Assembly (NCBI GenBank): GCA_900542125.1
Contig: UQMO01000078.1
Coordinates: 1-7,421 of the forward strand
Length of the DNA: 7,421 nucleotides
Direction: 5' to 3'
Source of the DNA: an uncultured Collinsella sp.
GTDB taxonomy: Bacteria; Actinomycetota; Coriobacteriia; Coriobacteriales; Coriobacteriaceae
Shown here piece after piece: positions 1-6,386 of this stretch (positions within the stretch are counted from its first letter, which is position 1; every line of letters starts with the position of its first letter). Below the pieces are notes generated by a model, which was given only the letters and a program-made list of their open reading frames with translations, searched no databases and was not told the origin of the DNA. The position numbers and the translations under genes were made by a program.

Positions 1-42
1 CCTAAGCCTTCGTCGGCAGCGTCAGATGTGTATAAGAGACAG
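1..42 (+). other. Nextera i5 adapter with index (sequencing artefact)
   Basis: Positions 10-42 are exactly the 33-base Illumina Nextera Read 1 transposase adapter, ending in the Tn5 mosaic end (19 bases, 24-42). Positions 2-9 read CTAAGCCT, which is Nextera i5 index 508, and base 1 fits the last base of the P5 primer arm. Biological sequence therefore starts at 43. The block is not a transposon end of the organism, although the mosaic end is a Tn5 derivative. Confidence 0.98.
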
Positions 43-1052
43 GTATCGACCAGCGCGTGGCACTCGGCACCGTACTCCTCGTCGTCCACGCCACCCATGA
101 TGTGCAGACGCACCTTGGGCAGGCGCTCGTGCAACTCAAAGAAGGCATAGATCATGGTCTTGACGTCCTTGATGGGCGCCAGACGCACTACCGCGCCAAT
201 GTCCACCCAGCCGTCATCGGGCTTTAAGGGGATGTCCTTAAAGCGGTCGAACTGGATGCCGTTGGGGATGACCAGGCATTTGTCCGCATCGCAGCCCATA
301 TCGATCTGCGTCTTGCGGGCGTTATGGAACAAACTCGTCACACGGAAGGCGCGGCGATAGATCTCCTCCGAAAGCAGGTAGAAAAAGCGAATCCAGCGGT
401 CCTTAAATGACGGCACCACCCAATCGGCGCGAATGATCTCTTCCTCGCGCTCGCGGGTATAGATGCCATGCTCGGTCAGCAGCACCGGCGCATGGTGAAC
501 GCTTGAGCCCAGGCAGGCGAGCAGGCCACCGTAGCCGGTCGAGATGGCATGGTACACATCGGCCACCGGCACCTCGCTGCCCAACAGGTAGAGCACGGGC
601 AGCAACATGGAGCGCATGGTATGAAATGCATCGGCAAAGGGCGTGTAGGGATACTCGGCCAGGCACACGTCGCGAAAGATATCCATAAACGTGCGGCTCT
701 GCAAAAACGAGAGCGGATGCACGCGACGGCGGTGGAAGATATCGAATAACACGTCCCAGTCCGGATTGGAGAGCGACACCAGACGGCGTAGCGCCTCGCG
801 CTCACGGTCGTTAAAACTGGCTTCATGTTGCTCGCCCGAAAGCCGCAGGGCATCGTCCAGGAACACCTCGTGCACCTCGACCACGTTGCCGGGCAGCTCG
901 TAGACAAACTTGCCACGGTCGGCAGCATGCGCGCCGATCACCCACAGCACAAACTCGTGCTCGGGCATGGCCGTAATGTAGCCATGCATCCAGGTAGATA
1001 CGCCGCCGTGCACATAGGGGTAGCAACCCTCGAGTACCAAGCAGATTCTCAT
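43..1052 (-). CDS. pelF: PelF-like GT4 glycosyltransferase, 3' end missing
   Basis: This is the likely cytoplasmic polymerase of a Pel-type exopolysaccharide: it would transfer hexosamine units from a UDP-sugar to the growing chain, working with the PelD/PelE/PelG membrane complex. 336 complete codons are present. The N-terminus begins MRICLVLEGCYPYVHGGVST, the nucleotide-sugar glycine loop typical of PelF. Residues 192-211 contain LTEHGIYTREREEEIIRADW, another strongly conserved PelF block. IPNGI at 262-266 and VVRLAPIKDVKT at 288-299 are the GT-B second-domain entry typical of GT4 enzymes. PelF proteins are about 500 residues, so roughly the last third is lost, including the expected E-x7-E catalytic region. 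The reading frame runs open into the adapter with no stop codon. ATG at 1052-1050 overlaps the pelA stop (ATGA), with AAGGAGG ten bases upstream. Family is clear from sequence; substrate is inferred from known Pel systems. Confidence 0.93.
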
Positions 1053-2929
1053 TTATCGCCACCCTCCTTGCGCTCGATCGTCACGGTCTTATCATTTGCC
1101 TTGAGCAGATACAGATTGCCCGTAAGGTGCGTCAGTTCGCCACCCGTCACCGCACCCGGCTCGCCATTATTAACGCGGAACATGAGCCACGCCTCGTCGT
1201 GGAAATTGCCCAGGCTGAGCGTCCAGGCATCCGCACTGGTATCCACGTTCACCGTAACCGACGAAAAGCGCTGGATGGCACCGGAGCACTCCGACGCCGT
1301 CTGGTGCCGCAGGTCGGGCGCGGATTTGGTAAGCCACTCCAGGAAGTCGACCAGGCCGCCCTTGTAGACCTCCCAGCCCTCCTTGGCTCCGCGATCGGGG
1401 TCCAAAAGGTCGTCCGGGTGCATAAAGTGCGTGCTCACGTAGTGCATGTTGAGCTCGGACACGGCGGCCAGGCGCATATAGGAATCGTCGACCATGCTGC
1501 CCGAGACAATGCGCGGCTGCTCCACAATGCCGTCGCTCGCCACGCCAAACTCCTGCACGTACGGCAGGTCGGTACCGTCCTCAAAGTACGTACTGGCGAT
1601 GGTCTTAATGCGCGGAACGTCGGTGCCGATGAGCTTGCGCGCTCGGGCCGAAAGGATATTCGACGGCGGCACGTAAACCGAGCCACGAGCGTTGGGCAGG
1701 ACCTCGTCCTGAAACGCGATAAGTTCGTTGAGCGAAGCGACGAGCGTCTCTTTGTTCTTCCAGGTCTTGTAGTCGTACAGCGTGCCGTAGTCGGTGTCCC
1801 AGAGCGCGAGCGGCTGATGGTTGTAGCCGTGGAAACCCAGCTCTCCGCCCATCTGCAGAAGCATGCCGCCAAAGTAGCGGAACTGCGTGGTATCGGGTTG
1901 GCGCGCGGGCTCGGTCTGGTTGACCGCGTCCTCGTAGTTTTCGATCATCACGCCGGTATAGCGAATGCCGTATTTTTGAGCGAGCTTTTGCAGATCGGGC
2001 CACCAGACCTTGGTGTAAAAATCGGCAATGGAAAGGCCGTAGTCACGCTTGATATAAGTACCATCGCCCGAGGGCACGGGGCTAGGAAAGTCGTCCAAAA
2101 AGAACACGGCGCTGTTGATGACCGGATAGGCCGTTGCATCGCCCAGGAGGCTGGTCGCCGCGGCGTAAAAGCCGCGCATGACCTTGTCATAGATACCGAT
2201 ATTGCAAACCACGGTGCGCCCGCTACCGCAGTCATTCGACCAAATGAGTGGGGCGCCCGCATCGCCGGTCTTAGCCCACACACGAGCCGTCTCGCGCAGC
2301 GATACCGAAAGCGACGAATCAAAAGGGTCCGAGAGCTCGTAGCGCTCTCCCCCGCCCAGCATAAAGTCCTCACTCGGCACAATGCTTTCGGCTTTTACAT
2401 AGTCATATCCGGCCGATTCAATGCCAAGCTTGGAGGCAATCACTTGCAGATAGCTCGAGTTATCCGGCGGCATGGCGAGCATAAGCGAACCGCCGGCACT
2501 CACCCAACTCATAATGTCGCTCAGGTGCGTACTGAGCCCATCGAGCGACGGCATGAGCAAAATCACGCGATCGAAGGAGGTCAGTGAGGGAATGGCATCC
2601 GCGCCATCCAGGGCAAGGTCAACGTCGCGGTGCGCGATCTTCATGTCCAGCAAAATCTGGTCGAACTGCTCCTTTACGTCCTCGACGCCAGCTTGATCGG
2701 AATCGGTAATGACCAGGCACGTGGGCTTTTGACCAAAGATTGCCGAGGAGGCCGGCACCGCATCGTTGGCAGCAAGCATCCCCAGCTTATGCTGACCCGC
2801 ACTGTACTGCACGCCGGCACGCTCCACCAGCAGCACGGCGGCCATGGCAATAAAGACCGCCCACACCACAAGCAGCCCCATCCAGCGAAAGCGGCCTGCA
2901 CGGTCGCGGATATGTTGCGCCACGCTCAT
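1049..2929 (-). CDS. pelA: PelA-like polysaccharide deacetylase (DUF2194 type)
   Basis: Membrane-anchored, extracytoplasmic carbohydrate deacetylase that would remove acetyl groups from Pel-like N-acetylhexosamine polymer, making it cationic. 626 residues from the chosen start. One N-terminal membrane segment spans about residues 15-36 after a basic stretch, with no obvious signal peptidase site. Residues about 65-270 form an alpha/beta region with a LVITDSDQAG-like strand. From about 275 a NodB/CE4-like deacetylase domain shows FFLDDFPSP (D279, D280), GFHGYNHQP (metal HxxxH, H367 and H371) and STHFMHPDD (H501, H504). The last 70 residues look beta-rich. Pseudomonas PelA also carries a glycoside hydrolase domain; none is visible here, as in described Gram-positive deacetylase-only PelA proteins. 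A TTG at 2953 would add 8 residues but has a worse context; ATG at 2929 follows GAGGAGG by 4 bases and overlaps the pelE stop as ATGA. The DUF2194 assignment is from memory of the family. Confidence 0.85.
   Translation of the reverse strand: MSVAQHIRDRAGRFRWMGLLVVWAVFIAMAAVLLVERAGVQYSAGQHKLGMLAANDAVPASSAIFGQKPTCLVITDSDQAGVEDVKEQFDQILLDMKIAHRDVDLALDGADAIPSLTSFDRVILLMPSLDGLSTHLSDIMSWVSAGGSLMLAMPPDNSSYLQVIASKLGIESAGYDYVKAESIVPSEDFMLGGGERYELSDPFDSSLSVSLRETARVWAKTGDAGAPLIWSNDCGSGRTVVCNIGIYDKVMRGFYAAATSLLGDATAYPVINSAVFFLDDFPSPVPSGDGTYIKRDYGLSIADFYTKVWWPDLQKLAQKYGIRYTGVMIENYEDAVNQTEPARQPDTTQFRYFGGMLLQMGGELGFHGYNHQPLALWDTDYGTLYDYKTWKNKETLVASLNELIAFQDEVLPNARGSVYVPPSNILSARARKLIGTDVPRIKTIASTYFEDGTDLPYVQEFGVASDGIVEQPRIVSGSMVDDSYMRLAAVSELNMHYVSTHFMHPDDLLDPDRGAKEGWEVYKGGLVDFLEWLTKSAPDLRHQTASECSGAIQRFSSVTVNVDTSADAWTLSLGNFHDEAWLMFRVNNGEPGAVTGGELTHLTGNLYLLKANDKTVTIERKEGGDK
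1063..1069 (-). promoter_or_regulatory. pelF ribosome binding site
   Basis: On the minus strand AAGGAGG lies 10 bases before the pelF ATG, inside the last codons of pelA. With the ATGA overlap it fixes the pelF start and implies coupling of pelF translation to pelA. Confidence 0.75.
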
Positions 2930-3831
2930 CTGGCCTCCTCCCCGTCGCGCCAAAACGCCAACTTTTCGCGGTTGTCGGCGCTCAAATACACATGTTGCTT
3001 GTCAATCGCATCGATCACACGGTGGACCTCGTCACCGTCGCAGCGCATCACGGCCAGGCGCAGGCAAAGCATCCAAACCTCCTGCTCCTCGGGCACGTCG
3101 AGCACCAGCTGGTCGACCACGGCCTGCGCCTCGTCAATCTGTCCGACATCGGCCAGCACCGTCGCGTATCGAATGCGAAGCTCAAGGGTGTCCTCGCGCT
3201 CGCAGCGACGCGCAAGCAGGCGCGCGTACTGTTGGCGCTGAATCTGAGCCACGCGCCCCTCGGCCAGGCCCGAGCCCAAGTATTCACCAAGAAAATCGCA
3301 GTATTCGTTGAGGTTTTGCGCGCTCGGGTCCGTCTTAAAGGCACGCTCCAGCTGCTGCAGTTTAAGGTCGGACTCCTTGGAGATCTGCGCCACCGCCGTC
3401 GCGGCATAGTGAGCCACCTCAACGTCGTCGTTAAGCTTAGCCGCCTGCAGCTGCGCCAGGTACGCGTCGGGCTCCTCGGTGAGCATGGAGAGCATTAGGC
3501 GGCGCCGTTCTGCCGGGTCGTTGACGATGAGCGCCTCCTCGAGCGGCACTACGCCCGCATCGGCATCACGTTCGTGCACCAAGATGCTGCGATGCAGGTC
3601 GTCGTTGAAGCGCAGCGACTCCAGCGCAGACTCTTTCAGCCCCTCGCCAAACACCGCGCCGCGGACCGATAGCAGAACCACCAGCAACGGGCCCCACAGC
3701 GGCACCAGCACTATCACAGCCAGCATGTGCCCGCGCACCGGCAGCAGGCCCAACTTCACAAGCGTCCACAGCACCAGGCAAACCAGCGCATGAATCAGCA
3801 ACAAGACGGCGGCAACGACAAGCGAGATCAA
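2926..3831 (-). CDS. pelE: PelE-like membrane protein with helical (TPR-like) repeats
   Basis: Probable inner scaffold of the Pel synthase complex, which in Pseudomonas joins PelD, PelF and PelG at the membrane. 301 residues. Two hydrophobic segments lie at about 2-27 and 34-56, separated by a short loop containing LPVRG. A conserved-looking linker, VVPLEEALIVNDPAERRRLM (94-113), is followed by a soluble all-helical region from about 120 to 295. Repeated helix pairs at about 137-167, 217-245 and 250-276 resemble TPR units (for example YATVLADVGQIDEAQAVVDQ). The start is TTG at 3831-3829, overlapping the pelD stop as TTGA. The next in-frame Met is residue 36, which would remove the first membrane segment, so the TTG is preferred; it has GAGGGGGG six bases upstream. 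Identification rests mainly on operon position, topology and the linker, because PelE proteins are divergent. Confidence 0.8.
   Translation of the reverse strand: MISLVVAAVLLLIHALVCLVLWTLVKLGLLPVRGHMLAVIVLVPLWGPLLVVLLSVRGAVFGEGLKESALESLRFNDDLHRSILVHERDADAGVVPLEEALIVNDPAERRRLMLSMLTEEPDAYLAQLQAAKLNDDVEVAHYAATAVAQISKESDLKLQQLERAFKTDPSAQNLNEYCDFLGEYLGSGLAEGRVAQIQRQQYARLLARRCEREDTLELRIRYATVLADVGQIDEAQAVVDQLVLDVPEEQEVWMLCLRLAVMRCDGDEVHRVIDAIDKQHVYLSADNREKLAFWRDGEEAR
2934..2940 (-). promoter_or_regulatory. Ribosome binding site that decides the pelA start
   Basis: GAGGAGG on the minus strand lies 4 bases before ATG 2929-2927. It supports this internal ATG over the TTG at 2953, which would create a 28-base overlap with pelE. 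Confidence 0.75.
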
Positions 3832-5954
3832 GCGGCACCCCCCTCACCGTCACCGGTGTAAGCGATGTGCTGCAGTAGCGCCACGATGTCCTCGCCGTCG
3901 ACGGGCTCCACCGTAATCTGCTTTGCGCTCAGGCGCTCGCGGATAATGGGCAGATCGCACGCCTTTGCCTGGCGCATAAGCAGGTAAAGCACGTCACCAT
4001 CGACCAGGCCCGCCGCATCGCTCTCGCGGATTGCCGACCCAATTGCGCCCAACAGCTCGCCGACAGGCTCCATGCCCGGTACCACGCGCAGGAGCAAAAA
4101 GCTGCCCATCTTGCCATCTGCCAGCGCCTGCTCGGCCGCGAGCTCTTGGCCAAAGGCAGCCTGCTTGAGCACGCAAGTGCCGTCAACGCAGCGTTTATCC
4201 TGTGCCACCGCCTCATAGTCAAAGGCACGGCCCAGCGCGCTTTCGACCAGGCCGCACAAGATGCGGAACAAGTTTTGATAATAAAGGGTCATTTGGTTTT
4301 CGGCCGCACGACGCACAAAGATCAACACGGCGGGCGCCCCGTCACGCTCGATCGTGTATCCAAACATGGGAAGCCCCGGCGTCAGCTCGCGGTTCACCCA
4401 CGGATTCGAACGACCCCCGTCGCCCAAAAGAGGTGCAAGCTGCTCAAGCGTGAGCGAGCGTGCGGTATCTTCGGCAATCGCGGGACTTGCTGCCACCAGG
4501 CGTGCAAATGCCCCGCCCGAAACATGGTAGATCGCCACCGAATCGTTCTCGAGGATCTCGCCCAGAAGCTCGCAGCACTTGCGATAGATGTCGCGTGGGT
4601 TGAACACGTCGAGCTCCTGCGTCACGGCAAAGATCTTGCCGAAGCTGTCCTGGCGACCCACGATCTGGCGTCTGTACGCGCGCTTGTCCTCGATCGCGTC
4701 GTGGTAGAGCTGCGTAAGGAACGTATTGCGGTTGCGCACGAGCTCGTTTTGATCGCGCTCCGCCCTAATGGCTTCGCTGTTGCGCAGCTGCACATAGCCG
4801 CACACGGCACCCACAACAAAGTACGCAATAAACGGCAGCCAGTTGGACGGCTCGTAGAACAGGCCCTGGAAGGTATAGCCGAATAGAGTAAAGTAACTCG
4901 CGGCCAAACCCACCGACGCCAGCAGCGCCGCAACCAGGCCAAAGTCCAAGCCATACAGCGTGCCGATGAGCACCACGTAGAGCAGGCGATAATCGAGCAC
5001 GTTGAGCTGGGTCGATTGGGAGAACAAGCGCTCCAGCACTTCAAAGAGCACCCAGGCGGCTGCCGTCTCCAGGCATTTGACAGGCAGCGTGCGCATTTGG
5101 ATGCGGTCGATGGCGGCGCGCAAGGGGTTGACCTTCTTTGCGCGGCCAGCATCCCAACGCGCTTGAATGGTCGAAAGATCGCGCAGCAAGTCATAGCGCT
5201 GAAACCAGCCATAGCGCACGCGAGCGACGTCGCTGGCGGGCAGGGCGTAGCCGGCAGAATCGCCATAGGCAACTGAGAGCCCTGGGAACAGTGCCTTGAG
5301 GGCCTCGCCCACCTCGCCCGCCGTATGATGGAAGGTATCGGCTACGTCGAGCGTCTCAAAGTTACCATTCCAGCTGTCGAAGATACGGCGTACCAGCACC
5401 GAAAGCTCCTCGGCACACAGCAGGGGAAACGCGGCATCCTGCGCGCCCTGCAGAGCGGCCGATCCGGTTGAGCATGCGTCGAACATCGGCACCAAAAACG
5501 GGTCCTCCAGCGCGGCAGACGCGGTATACAGGAACGGCACGCGCAGGATCTTGGCCTGAACGCCCTCGCGAGCAGCGTAGTAGCGGCACAGGTCGTTAGC
5601 TGCGTGCGCGATAATACCCTTGCCCGTTCGCCCCGCGGCATCGGCACCCGCGGGCCCCGCTACATACAGCAGTTGGACCCGGCGACCCGCGCACGCACGA
5701 AAGACCGAGCGCAACAGCTCGATATCGCCCACGATATCGGTATGCGGGGTAAGGTAATTAGACAGGTAGACCACGCGGTCGAACTCGTAGGCCTGCTCCA
5801 AGTGCTGGAGCAGCTCTTTCCACGAGGCATGGGGCGACGACTCATCGTGGCGCGCTTCTGCGGCAGCGACGACCTTAACGTGGTCCCCGGGGAACGCCTT
5901 GGCACAAAAGTCATCGTCAACATATGCGGTGTTGCCAACAACCAGCACCTCCAT
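3828..5954 (-). CDS. pelD: PelD-like c-di-GMP receptor fused to an N-terminal SDR-like domain
   Basis: Probable regulatory membrane subunit of the Pel synthase; in Pseudomonas, cyclic-di-GMP binding to PelD switches polymer synthesis on. 708 residues. Residues 1-235 resemble an extended SDR (NAD-dependent epimerase) fold: first strand MEVLVVGN, VVYLSNY (61-67), QLLYVAGPAG (94-103) and ILRVPFLY (136-143). The Rossmann glycine motif is degraded to GNTAYVDD, and the catalytic YxxxK position reads GRTGK (108-112), so epimerase activity is doubtful. Four hydrophobic segments follow at about 295-311, 322-341, 341-360 and 372-390, then a charged helical linker (391-425), a GAF-like region (about 440-575) and a degenerate GGDEF domain (about 590-708). 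GGDEF is replaced by DGDVL (652-656), ruling out standard cyclase activity. R643-x-x-D646 sits exactly five residues before it, as in a cyclic-di-GMP inhibitory site and in PelD. ATG at 5954 has GGGGAGGAG six bases upstream. Confidence 0.85.
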   Translation of the reverse strand: MEVLVVGNTAYVDDDFCAKAFPGDHVKVVAAAEARHDESSPHASWKELLQHLEQAYEFDRVVYLSNYLTPHTDIVGDIELLRSVFRACAGRRVQLLYVAGPAGADAAGRTGKGIIAHAANDLCRYYAAREGVQAKILRVPFLYTASAALEDPFLVPMFDACSTGSAALQGAQDAAFPLLCAEELSVLVRRIFDSWNGNFETLDVADTFHHTAGEVGEALKALFPGLSVAYGDSAGYALPASDVARVRYGWFQRYDLLRDLSTIQARWDAGRAKKVNPLRAAIDRIQMRTLPVKCLETAAAWVLFEVLERLFSQSTQLNVLDYRLLYVVLIGTLYGLDFGLVAALLASVGLAASYFTLFGYTFQGLFYEPSNWLPFIAYFVVGAVCGYVQLRNSEAIRAERDQNELVRNRNTFLTQLYHDAIEDKRAYRRQIVGRQDSFGKIFAVTQELDVFNPRDIYRKCCELLGEILENDSVAIYHVSGGAFARLVAASPAIAEDTARSLTLEQLAPLLGDGGRSNPWVNRELTPGLPMFGYTIERDGAPAVLIFVRRAAENQMTLYYQNLFRILCGLVESALGRAFDYEAVAQDKRCVDGTCVLKQAAFGQELAAEQALADGKMGSFLLLRVVPGMEPVGELLGAIGSAIRESDAAGLVDGDVLYLLMRQAKACDLPIIRERLSAKQITVEPVDGEDIVALLQHIAYTGDGEGGAA
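3838..3845 (-). promoter_or_regulatory. Ribosome binding site supporting a TTG start for pelE
   Basis: GAGGGGGG on the minus strand, 6 bases before TTG 3831-3829 and immediately after an in-frame TGA (3846-3844). No other start lies between that stop and the TTG. Confidence 0.7.
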
Positions 5955-5960
5955 GGCGTA

Positions 5961-5969
5961 CTCCTCCCC
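5961..5969 (-). promoter_or_regulatory. pelD ribosome binding site
   Basis: GGGGAGGAG on the minus strand, 6 bases before the pelD ATG. It is a strong Shine-Dalgarno match and marks the translational entry of the operon. Confidence 0.8.
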
Positions 5970-5998
5970 TAAAATCCACTTTAGTCATAGTCAAACAT

Positions 5999-6041
5999 GC
6001 GTATTTTACGCTGTCAACGCGAGTTGAAACGCCTTTAAGGC
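5999..6041 (-). promoter_or_regulatory. Possible pel operon promoter and operator
   Basis: Read on the minus strand, an exact TTGACA lies at 6017-6012 but has no good -10 at 16-18 bases (best TTGACT or TGACTA). Just downstream is TAAAAT (6008-6003), one base from TATAAT, with only a weak -35 near GTTTCA. Two short perfect palindromes flank the TTGACA: GCGTA-AAA-TACGC at 5999-6011, covering the TAAAAT, and GCCTT-A-AAGGC at 6031-6041. They could be operator sites. The region is AT-rich and 45-90 bases before the pelD start, a sensible place for a promoter, but the exact boxes are uncertain. Confidence 0.35.
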
Positions 6042-6063
6042 TGTTTTAAGAACTTTTTTAGAG

Positions 6064-6077
6064 GATGTGGGGACATC
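6064..6077. repeat. Short perfect inverted repeat
   Basis: GATGT-GGGG-ACATC, a 5-base stem with a 4-base loop, lies between the possible pel promoter and the first 126-base element. No T-tract follows on either strand in the orientation needed for a terminator. It may be a small operator or chance. Confidence 0.3.
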
Positions 6078-6101
6078 GAGAGTGTTAAATGAGCGCCCAA
6101 T

Positions 6102-6227
6102 CCGAAAGTATGCGGCAAATTCTTGACATGCCGACCACGCCGTATAGCGACAACGCTTCTACCTGCGGTTTCTTTTCATGAAATGGGCAGTGTGCTCAAG
6201 GGTTCCGAAATTTGCCGCATACTTCCG
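6102..6227. repeat. Inverted-repeat-bounded element, copy 1 (126 bases)
   Basis: The ends are a long inverted repeat: 6103-6121 pairs with 6209-6227 at 18 of 19 positions, including 16 consecutive bases (AAGTATGCGGCAAATT). The 87-base interior contains ACCTGCGGTTT (6161-6171) and GTGTGCTC (6190-6197), both shared with copy 2. No start/stop pair of gene size is present. It could be a MITE-like or REP-like intergenic element, a structured RNA or a DNA hairpin site; the sequence alone does not decide. Confidence 0.7.
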
Positions 6228-6237
6228 TCGAGCAATT

Positions 6238-6363
6238 CCGGAAGTGCGGTGAAAAACCGAGACCTGTCGACCAGACCCCTGTTTTAACCTTCCGCGACCT
6301 GCGGTTTTGTTGGTAAAAATCGGTGTGTGCTCGGCAAGTTTCGATTTATCCCCGCACTTCCGG
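6238..6363. repeat. Inverted-repeat-bounded element, copy 2 (126 bases)
   Basis: Same length and plan as the element at 6102-6227, offset by 135-136 bases. Terminal arms 6238-6256 and 6345-6363 pair at 17 of 19 positions, with 12 consecutive bases (CCGGAAGTGCGG) outermost. Shared interior blocks are CGACC (6268-6272), ACCTGCGGTTT (6297-6307), GTGTGCTC (6325-6332) and the right end ACTTCCG. The arm sequence differs from copy 1 but is changed on both sides, so pairing is kept. The right end lies 23 bases from the stop codon of the TOPRIM-like gene. Confidence 0.7.
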
Positions 6364-6371
6364 AGATAAAT
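6344..6371 (-). terminator. Hairpin after the TOPRIM-like gene, possible terminator
   Basis: On the minus strand, ATTTATCTCC pairs with GGGGATAAAT (10 base pairs including one U-G wobble; on the plus strand that pair would be an A-C mismatch, so the fold favours minus-strand RNA). It starts 16 bases after the stop codon at 6387. The sequence after the stem is CGAAACTT, with no U-tract, so it is not a classical intrinsic terminator. It may instead protect the 3' end or simply be the repeat-element end. Confidence 0.35.
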
Positions 6372-6386
6372 GGCGAAGGGGACTCT

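Noticed and set aside
154..360. 68-residue plus-strand open frame
   Set aside because: Antisense to pelF, whose PelF-conserved blocks run through this region on the minus strand.
1127..2587. 486-residue open frame on the plus strand
   Set aside because: It is wholly antisense to pelA, whose minus-strand product has clear deacetylase motifs. Long antisense frames are expected in high-GC genes, and the translation shows no recognisable domain.
2930..2953. TTG start for pelA at 2953
   Set aside because: It would overlap pelE by 28 bases with a poor upstream site. ATG 2929 has GAGGAGG and the ATGA overlap seen at the next junction.
4146..4886. 246-residue plus-strand open frame, and the smaller plus-strand frame at 825-1367
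   Set aside because: Antisense shadows of pelD and of the pelF/pelA junction, with no domain, no convincing ribosome binding site and shadow-type composition.
6123..6148. Promoter-like TTGACA ... TATAGC on the plus strand within repeat copy 1
   Set aside because: The spacing is only 14 bases and no gene follows on the plus strand.
6102..6363. CRISPR array
   Set aside because: Only two diverged 126-base units with inverted-repeat ends; no short identical repeats, no spacers and no cas genes.
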